A program made the translations under genes and the position numbers. From assembly GCA_003024985.2 (NCBI GenBank), contig PXIH01S0004071.1: DNA of 14,002 bases, one strand, 5' to 3'. The number at the start of each line of letters is the position of its first letter. The stretch's first letter is position 1. This document shows, piece by piece, positions 8,255 through 14,002 of the stretch. The notes under the pieces are model-generated. The model saw nothing but the letters and a program-made list of their open reading frames with translations, was not told where the DNA came from and did not search any database. This stretch comes from Euperipatoides rowelli. Taxonomy: Eukaryota > Onychophora > Udeonychophora > Euonychophora > Peripatopsidae.

Positions 8255-8296
8255 CATTGGCTTCTCCTTAGTTTCGGAGTCATTTTACCATGTTAG
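8251..8296 (-). ncRNA. 3'UTR stem-loop of the LINE
   Basis: On the sense strand CTAACATGG (8296-8288) pairs with CCAATGTTAG (8260-8251), with one bulged base. An inner CTCC/GGAG stem (8279-8276 with 8267-8264) closes an 8-nt loop. The structure sits directly before the tandem tail, where the LINE reverse transcriptase is known in related elements to recognise its own RNA. The pairing is seen; the role is inferred. Confidence 0.55.
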
Positions 8297-8512
8297 CCAC
8301 ATTCACTAATAACCCAGCCATCCACATCTAATCCACCCTCATTCTCTCTTTATTTCCCATCTTCTCAATAATATCTTCACCAAACCCAACCACTCTCCCC
8401 TCCCCCTCAAAACCCAACCATCTGGCCATCCTCCCCATTCCATCCATCTCTATCACCACTCCTTCCTCTCATTCTCAATTATCCTCTTCCTATATTCACT
8501 AAGACCCTCCTC

Positions 8513-8566
8513 GCATTACAATATCACATGATTCACATCTTCCTCCCCTTTACCACATAAATTACA
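8513..8566 (-). other. ORF2 C-terminal CCHC zinc knuckle
   Basis: In sense order the residues are C-N-L-C, then eight residues (GKGEEDVN), then H, four residues and C: C at 8566, C at 8557, H at 8530, C at 8515. This CX2C-X8-HX4-C spacing matches the zinc-binding motif found after the reverse transcriptase of many LINEs. One of the four residues before the last Cys is a TAA stop, readable as a C-to-T change from CAA (Gln). Confidence 0.7.
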
Positions 8567-9039
8567 TAATGTCCCCTCCTTTCCCCCAAATTTTTTTTCC
8601 GAACTCTAGTGCCTAAACAACCTGCCCTTGCATCAAATAGCACATACTTTCCCTATCGTTTCCATATAACTTTCCTTCCTCTTTAATACCCTTTTAAATC
8701 TATAAACCTCCAGTGATTCCTTCTTCAGCATTCCTTCTCTCCATCTCTGCTCCCCATCATTTTTAACCAATTCATTTATCCGCTTCCCCCATTTTGTGTA
8801 ATCCATTCCTTCTGTCACCCATTTCATTTTACCTTCTCAGTTCCAAAAAATAACTTATACAATTCCCATCTATTTCCTTAGCCATTTTCACAACCCTTTT
8901 CAACCATTTCGATTTTGTTCCTCTCATATAACCGTCTCTAAACACCCATTTACACACACTCCTCTCCCATTAACTGCATTCTTCCATATCTTTTCAACTT
9001 AGCACTTCTCTTCCTATTCTCAAACGTGCTCCATCCCAT

Positions 9040-9260
9040 GTCACCCTGAATAGCCTCCACTGCCATATAAAGGTTTCCTCCTAAAGCGTATCTACCCATT
9101 TCCCTTTGTAACTTCTCAATCCTTCCTTACCTTACCTGACATAACATGCATGACCCCAGGGACCGCTATACTCTTCTACAAAGCTCTAGTTACCTCATAT
9201 CTGCTGAAACTCATACACGCTACTCTTTTAATAATACCTTTATTTCTCCTAACCTATCTT
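9040..9260 (-). other. ORF2 thumb/connection remnant
   Basis: The sense-strand translation has RYEVTRAL.KSIAVPGVMHVM followed about 20 codons later by LEKLQREMGRYALGG and QGDMGWSTFE. These resemble the conserved segment after the reverse transcriptase core in CR1-group ORF2 proteins. One stop replaces the Trp expected in 'LWKS'. Confidence 0.6.
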
Positions 9261-9439
9261 AATATATTTTCCTCTCATTCCCTTAAATAATCCTTCTCCG
9301 TGCTTATCCCTATCCCCAAATATTTGTATTGATTTGTCCCTTCCATATTTTTCTTTCCTAATTTCCATACCCCTTCGTACCTCTTATTTATCCATAATAT
9401 TTTGGATGTTTCTATATTAAATTCCATTTTCAATTTCTC

Positions 9440-10130
9440 TATCTTCCGCAAACAGAACTATATCATCTGCAAACAGCAATCCTGGTAGTCTATTCCCTTT
9501 ACCTCTCACATTCCCCTATTTGATTCCATTAGACCCCTATCTAATTTGTCAATATATAATAAACCAAATAGTTGACAATGCACATCCCTGTCTTAATCCT
9601 CTTCTGCACTTACTCTTCTGAATTTATTCCTTCCCATTGATATATATTTATATCATTGTATATATTTTGAATTATCCTTACCCAATCTTCTCTCATCCCT
9701 CTTTCCAATAGTATTTTCCATAAAATTTCTCTATCCACTATATCATATGCTTTACTTAAATCTAAAAAAACCCATCACCATTCTAGTATTTTCTCTCCTA
9801 CTTCTTTCAATAAGTTGTGATACAATATATAAACATTCTCCCATATTTCTATTTCTTCTAAACCTATGCTGTAATTCACCAAAAACATTATCTTTCTCAA
9901 TCCATTCGACAATCCATTCTTTCATTATGTACATAAATATTTAGTGTAAGACACTCATTACCGCTATTGGTCTGTAATTTTCAAGATTCTTTCTATCCTT
10001 ACCTTTTCCTTTAAATATCAACCTAATTCTTGTTTCTCTCCAATCCTCTGGGATTTATCCTTTATTAATAATTTCCTCCATACATTTCTTTGCTATTCTT
10101 CTACCCTCTAAGTCTAAAACTTTAACCATC
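9440..10130 (-). other. ORF2 reverse transcriptase domain
   Basis: Sense-order motifs are IPEDWRETRIRLIFKGKGK (about 10055-10000), NYRPIAVMSV (about 9985-9950), ELQHRFR (about 9875), VFLDLSKAYDIVDREILW (9771-9719; catalytic motif A, with the first Asp at 9762-9760), GLRQGCALS (about 9600-9572) and FADDIVLF, with FADD at 9473-9462. These correspond to the fingers and palm of LINE reverse transcriptases, and both Asp residues of the FADD box are intact. Several stops and a frameshift lie between the motifs, so the domain cannot be expressed as one piece. Confidence 0.9.
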
Positions 10131-10235
10131 TCTGATGCAATCCCATCTAAACCCCTAGCCTTTTCATTTTTCATATTATCAATTATTTCATTAAATATCA
10201 CTTCCTTTATTTCTATATTCCCTTTATTTTTAAAT

Positions 10236-10862
10236 TCATATCCTAAATTTAACCCCCTCTATTTTTTCTATATACTCTTCGTCATTTTCTTTACCTTTTA
10301 ATCCCCTTACAAATTCATCCAGAATTCNTTTAATTTCTAAATCCTTATTATTCCCTCCAAACATTCCCTTCAACCACTGTATTTCTTTTCCTTCTTTCCC
10401 TTTTCTATTTTTACATACTTCCAAAACTTTCTACAACCATCTCTACCTCCTTTCTTATTTCCTTCATTAAGTTCCTATCCATTTTCTCTTTATGCTCTCC
10501 AATTTTTATTTTTGCTTTTTTCTTACTTAACAAATATTCCTCCCACTTTTCTTTGATCAACTTACTATCATTACCATTTTTTACACTTTTCTTATATTCC
10601 CTATTTGCTTTCTTTCTCTCTTTTATTAACCCCCCTTGCCTCCTTATTCCAACCTTTATTATGTTTTCCATTCTTCTGCACTCTCCTTCCCAATTTTATA
10701 TCTGCACTCTCCATTCTCTTTGTCATCCTTTCATACCTTATTCCCTTTTCACTTTTTAATCTCCTATTCATTTCCATACTAAAGTCATCCAACTTCCCAG
10801 ATCCTTTAATATCCCATCCCTCTAAAATTTCTTCCTATTTTCATTAACCTTATTTACATGAA
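10236..10862 (-). other. ORF2 linker between endonuclease and reverse transcriptase
   Basis: Three overlapping open blocks encode Lys/Arg/Glu-rich helical sequence, for example REYKKSVKN and KWEEYLLSKKKAKIKIGEHK. This is like the charged linker of CR1-type ORF2 with its W-x-x-Y motif. Frame changes occur near 10640 and 10418, and one base is ambiguous at 10328. Confidence 0.65.
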
Positions 10863-10877
10863 CCCCCCCCCCCCCCC
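10863..10877. repeat. Poly-C run (15 nt) within ORF2
   Basis: The run (poly-G on the LINE sense strand) lies between the endonuclease block and the linker and coincides with a frame change. Similar runs sit in ORF1 at 12639-12648 and 12780-12790. Homopolymer slippage, in the genome or in the assembly, is the likely cause. Confidence 0.8.
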
Positions 10878-10937
10878 AACATGATGGTTATTAAATTATG
10901 ATCTAATACACACCCTTTGCCTCTTTATCCCAAATTT

Positions 10938-11580
10938 TTATTTTCTTAATTTTATTAACCCATTTTCCTCTACTAGTATATAATCAACGATTGATTTTTG
11001 CACTCCTCTACTCCAAGTAACCATTCCCTCACATATATCTAATAAATTTCTTATTTCCATGTTTGTTCTTACACAAAATTCTTTCAACATTAGCCCATTC
11101 CTATTTTCTTCCTCTCCCATTTCATCTATATGGCCATTAAAATCACCCATTATCAGCACTTTCAATCCCTTCCTCTTAAAATTTTCAATATCTTTTCATA
11201 TACACCTATGTTTTTATTCCATTCGATATCCCCTCCTTCCTTATTTGTTGCCATATATACTACTCCTAACATTATTTTATTTTCATCTTTTCCTATCTTT
11301 ACCCATATTTGTTCCTCACATTCTTCCCTTTCTATTGCTATATCCTGTCCTTTCACTCCCCATATACCTATCACCCTCCCCCCTTTCTCCTTTTCCTTTC
11401 TATTCTTTCCCACCCATTCACCCTCTATATGTGTTATTTCCATATCTCTCAATTGTGTTTCAACCATTCCCAAATATTTTACTCTTCATTCTCACACATC
11501 AATAAATCATCCCATTTCTCCTCTCTCCTCCTTCCCTGCATATTTATGAATCCTATTTTAGTTAGATTATTTTCCCTATT
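10938..11580 (-). other. ORF2 AP-type endonuclease (EEP) domain
   Basis: Sense order: KIGFINMQG and EEKWDDL (about 11575-11520), then GMVETQLRD (about 11470), a segment EGEWVGKNRKE, then GDFNGHID with the GDFN catalytic motif at 11147-11130, TWSRG (about 11015) and SIVDYILV (about 10996-10971). These are the conserved blocks of exonuclease-endonuclease-phosphatase domains in LINEs: catalytic E (VET), D and N (GDFN), and the final D. The usual last SDH is replaced by VDY, as often seen in the CR1 group. Frameshifts lie near 11475 and 11163. Confidence 0.85.
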
Positions 11581-11776
11581 CCTCTTATATAATTTACTAG
11601 GCATAAAACTCCCAATTATTTCACTTTTCACCCTAATCTTATCTTCATGTTTCTTTCCCCCCACAACCTCAATCCTATTTTCATACACTTGCTTCACCAT
11701 GCCTCCCCTCTCCCATTCTCCAAACTCAGCTAATTTCCTTTAGACACTTTCCTAAGATGAATTTCCCTTCCCTATT

Positions 11777-12190
11777 TAAATGTAAACCATCATTCTTATA
11801 TACTTCTCTATTAACAAATTTTTGCCCTAAGTTAAAAAAACCGTACCCCTTACTTAATTTTCTATTAATTCCCTCTATTTTGCTATTCCAAATCCCTTAC
11901 CTATCGTATCTAGGCAATATCCCTATCGTATTCAGACCACTTGTATATCTCTGATGTTTCTATCAGCCCTTTCATTCACTTTAAAATATCTTTGTTTAAT
12001 TTTTCTACATCATTAGTACCTATTAATAATATCCTTTCTTTTTTAACACTTTTCTATATTATTATTCTCCTATATCTAATCCTATATAGCTCCTCCTAAT
12101 GAAATCCTACATCTCCCTCATATGTTTTCCCTATTCCACAAACTTCCCACCCCCTGGTATTTGAATCCCCTAAAAGAATTTTCCCTTTAT
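11777..12190 (-). other. ORF1 SGNH-hydrolase (esterase) domain
   Basis: ILLGDSNTRGW places the GDS nucleophile motif at 12170-12156, LLIGTNDVEKLN the GTND block at 12020-12009, and NDGLHLNREGK the terminal Asp-x-x-His block (DGLHL at 11791-11777). These match blocks I, III and V of SGNH hydrolases, with the catalytic Ser, Asp and His all retained. Stops lie between the blocks. Confidence 0.8.
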
Positions 12191-12704
12191 CTAAAACCTC
12201 TACCCTCTTATTTCCAGTAGCTTTCACTTTCTTGCCTCCTAATTCGCTTGATGTATTACCCTCCTCTATCTCATCTAAACCTATAAATCCCGTAGTGTCT
12301 ACAACTTCAAATTCAGAATCATCTGAGCTGTCCTCCTCTTTCTGTAATTAGCATCTCTATATCCCTAACCTTAATTTCCTAATCCATATTATCATTGTTT
12401 ACCTTATCTAATGTTACTATATTTTTTCCTATATCTTTACCTATATCCTTCCATTTATCATTTAGCTCTCCTATATCTATTTTAATTTTCCCTATTCTCT
12501 CCTCCAATAATATTTAACCTTACAATCTATCTTGTTTTTAATTTCTCCCTTTTTCTTTTTATCCCACCTCTTATCCACAAAGACCCCTAAACTTAATTTT
12601 TTAATCATTGATATCACTTCTTCCATTTCTTTTCTTAACCCCCCCCCCAACTTGCTCTCATTCCCTTTAATTCCTTGTCATATACCTTGATTCTATTTTT
12701 AATT

Positions 12705-12870
12705 ATTTTTACATCTCTTATCGCTACTAAACAATCATTACATATCCAAATCCCACTCAATTTTCTTTTTTCCAGCTTTCCCCCCCCCCCACACTTAACA
12801 TGAACCCATTTTTGACACACATCACATGAAACCATTTCCCCTCCCTCTTCACATCACACCTTTCCACACA
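12705..12870 (-). other. ORF1 PHD finger
   Basis: Sense residues read VCGKV.CEEGGEMVSCDVC, then QKWVHVKC, a Gly-rich loop encoded by a poly-G run, and GIWICNDC. This gives a complete Cys4-His-Cys3 zinc pattern with the conserved Trp before the last Cys pair. A TGA interrupts it just before the second Cys, so the intact part visible in one frame begins at the Met of EMVSCDVC (12835). Confidence 0.8.
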
Positions 12871-13280
12871 CTCCTTCAAATTTACTCCTCTCTTTAACAC
12901 TTACCCTGCGCTTAACCCCTCCCTCATCCCTTCCCCCTCTTTCCTCTCATCTACCAACCCAAAAATATTTTCCCCACCTCAGCCATTATAACTTTCAGAT
13001 ATACCAATTAAACTCACAAAATTACTACTTATTCTCTTTATCTTAATTTAAATCTATTTATTATTACAAAACTCTAATCTAATTACTATTAGCCTATTAC
13101 AGTATTTCACAGGAATCCATGTAATCCCAGTATATCTCATTCAATCCCTAAAGCTTTCCCAAAATAATTTAAATTATTTCACTAATTCTTTTTTATTCAA
13201 TTAAATTAAATTCAATAGTGTTATAAAGTATTTACTTAATTAAACAAAACAAGCAATTCAAATTAAAACAATAATGTAAC

Positions 13281-13400
13281 CCTGATCGTCTCTACAGCCC
13301 TCCGTTCACTAATGTTATTCAATTCAATCCCAGAATCACCATCCAATGACCATTTCACAGTCAATATAAGCCCCTAATGTTAACAATATTAATACAATTT
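13281..13400 (-). repeat. Direct repeat, copy nearer ORF1 (possible LINE 5'UTR)
   Basis: This starts CCTGATCGTCTCTACAGCC and includes AATCACCATCC and CATTTCACAGTCAA. It matches the copy at 13560-13672 at roughly 70-75% by eye, with a gap of about 14 bases. The spacing is about 280 bp. Confidence 0.55.
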
Positions 13401-13447
13401 AGAAATTAGATAGTGCAAAAAATTAGACCATTAAATCCAGGTAATTC

Positions 13448-13558
13448 AACTTAAAACCTAACACAACTTTGTGATCATAAAAGGCTCATCCACGATGTCT
13501 TGTGGTTGATAAAACCTTATGGGTTTGGTACAATTAAATAAACTTAAAACCTAACACA
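13448..13558. repeat. Short direct repeat AACTTAAAACCTAACACAAC
   Basis: A 20-base segment at about 13449-13468 recurs exactly at about 13541-13560. The second copy runs straight into the 13560-13672 repeat, suggesting an internal duplication between the two larger repeat units. Confidence 0.6.
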
Positions 13559-13559
13559 A

Positions 13560-13672
13560 CCTTGCTCGTTTCTACAGCTCTTCGCTCGTTAATGTTCAAA
13601 ATCACCACACAACTTTCATTTAACAGTCAACAAACCCCAATGCTTAACTATATTATATTAATCAATTCAATA
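13560..13672 (-). repeat. Direct repeat, copy distal to ORF1 (possible LINE 5'UTR)
   Basis: This starts CCTTGCTCGTTTCTACAGCTC and includes AATCACCACAC and CATTTAACAGTCAA, in the same order as the copy at 13281-13400. Tandem monomers ahead of ORF1 are known as promoters in some LINEs; here that is inference. Confidence 0.55.
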
Positions 13673-14002
13673 AATGTCAACAAATAATTACAATCAAATA
13701 TTAAAGATAAATATTAAAGATAATCTTCTTTTAGTAATCCTGCCCATGGTGGCGACCTTAAGCAATTAATTTAACATACAGTAGGCAATTACTAATTAGC
13801 ATGATGGCCAGATTATTTACTCAAATAGATAACATTGTTCAAAATTTGAACAAATCCCAGGATTTTCTAAGTACTTTTATTATTATTTTTTTTATTCTAA
13901 GCAAGAAATGGGGAGATTGCAGTTTTGTGTTCCGCTTTGAAAATGGCCACCAATTTTTGACGTAGATACTTCGACATAAGTTGTTGATAAATTTAATGAT
14001 AT
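13673..14002. other. Unassigned right flank
   Basis: No gene was seen. It holds a perfect palindrome TTGTTCAAA-A-TTTGAACAA at 13835-13853. At about 13918-13966 it has a diverged copy of the 7224-7275 repeat (GCAGTTTTGTG, AAAATGGCCACCAATTTTT and GACGTA). Confidence 0.5.

Larger units (their letters stand above)
8328..11700 (-). pseudogene. LINE ORF2: endonuclease-reverse transcriptase (broken)
   Basis: The likely start is an ATG at 11700, 25 bases after the ORF1 stop. The coding capacity is spread over successive open blocks in different frames (11700-11479, 11473-11162, 11165-10938, 10792-10601, 10671-10411, 10424-10236 and shorter ones beyond). Together they give a collinear CR1-type polyprotein of about 1,100 codons. 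The encoded enzyme would nick target DNA and copy the element RNA at the nick (target-primed reverse transcription). An exact end is not recoverable; a TAG at 8330-8328 is one candidate, in a different frame from the zinc motif just upstream. The frameshifts and stops rule out function here. Confidence 0.85.
11726..12986 (-). pseudogene. LINE ORF1: PHD finger plus SGNH esterase (broken)
   Basis: A candidate start ATG lies at 12986-12984 and the stop TGA at 11728-11726. The translation shows a PHD finger near the N-terminus, then a Lys/Glu-rich probable coiled coil with an acidic EEDSSDDSEFE patch (about 12365-12320), then an SGNH-hydrolase (esterase) domain. PHD and esterase modules in ORF1 are known for CR1-group LINEs and are thought to help bind RNA, chromatin or lipid. 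Stops and frameshifts interrupt it in several places, including two poly-C runs. The start is a guess because the N-terminal frame is also shifted. Confidence 0.8.
8239..13020 (-). mobile_element. CR1-like non-LTR retrotransposon (LINE), nearly full length, decayed
   Basis: Read on the minus strand, the segment carries in order ORF1 (PHD finger, charged region, SGNH esterase), ORF2 (endonuclease, linker, reverse transcriptase, CCHC knuckle), a 3' stem-loop and a short tandem tail. PHD plus esterase in ORF1 is a described hallmark of CR1-group LINEs, and the ORF2 motifs fit the same clade. The reading frame is broken by many stops and by frameshifts near 11475, 11163, 10930, 10640, 10418 and 10240, so the copy is not functional. 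The sense strand is strikingly purine-rich. The 5' limit is uncertain: it may extend to about 13672 if the direct repeats there are its 5'UTR. No target-site duplication was identified. Confidence 0.9.

Noticed and set aside
10553-11954. Long + strand frames rich in Phe, Leu, Pro and Ser over the LINE
   Set aside because: They are the complement of the A/G-rich LINE sense strand; the minus strand carries the real domain motifs.
1-14002. CRISPR array or prokaryotic operon
   Set aside because: No regularly spaced repeats with unique spacers, no ribosome-binding sites and no tightly packed genes; the content is eukaryotic.

Overview
This is an AT-rich, gene-poor stretch of an animal nuclear genome, most likely a marine invertebrate. 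The reasons are interrupted reading frames with GT/AG introns, several microsatellites, and remnants of two retrotransposon classes (Ty3/gypsy LTR and CR1-type LINE). I cannot fix the phylum from sequence alone. There is no rRNA, no convincing tRNA, no CRISPR array and no bacterial-type operon.

Layout from left to right. 1-~470: the 3' end of a Ty3/gypsy element on the + strand, with the last 88 codons of pol, a purine tract and one LTR. ~475-1365: nothing assignable. 1369-1630: a pyrimidine-rich, (TA)n and (GATA)n low-complexity block. 1791-2117 and 2237-2809: two inverted-repeat (foldback/MITE-like) structures; the second is a long imperfect hairpin. 2820-4519, minus strand: the best cellular gene, two phase-compatible exons separated by a 1300-bp GT-AG intron. 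It encodes a predicted 107-residue single-pass membrane protein with a basic stop-transfer and a proline-rich cytoplasmic tail. A further upstream exon near 6303-6395 is possible. 4520-8238: AT-rich intron or intergenic DNA with an (AAT)n array, a strong hairpin at 6244-6285 and a possible LINE 3' tail near 6540-6645.

8239-~13020, minus strand: a near full-length but decayed CR1-like LINE. In sense order its ORF1 carries a PHD finger, a charged probable coiled-coil region and an SGNH esterase. Its ORF2 carries an AP-type endonuclease, a linker, a reverse transcriptase and a C-terminal CCHC zinc knuckle. It ends in a stem-loop followed by a short tandem tail. Upstream of ORF1 (13280-13672) lies a diverged direct repeat that may be the LINE 5'UTR/promoter. 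Stops, frameshifts and homopolymer runs show that this copy is dead.

The items most worth pursuing are the small membrane-protein gene, the long hairpin that begins where its 3'UTR should end, and the terminal structures of the LINE. I found no clear evidence of a wholly new multi-gene system.
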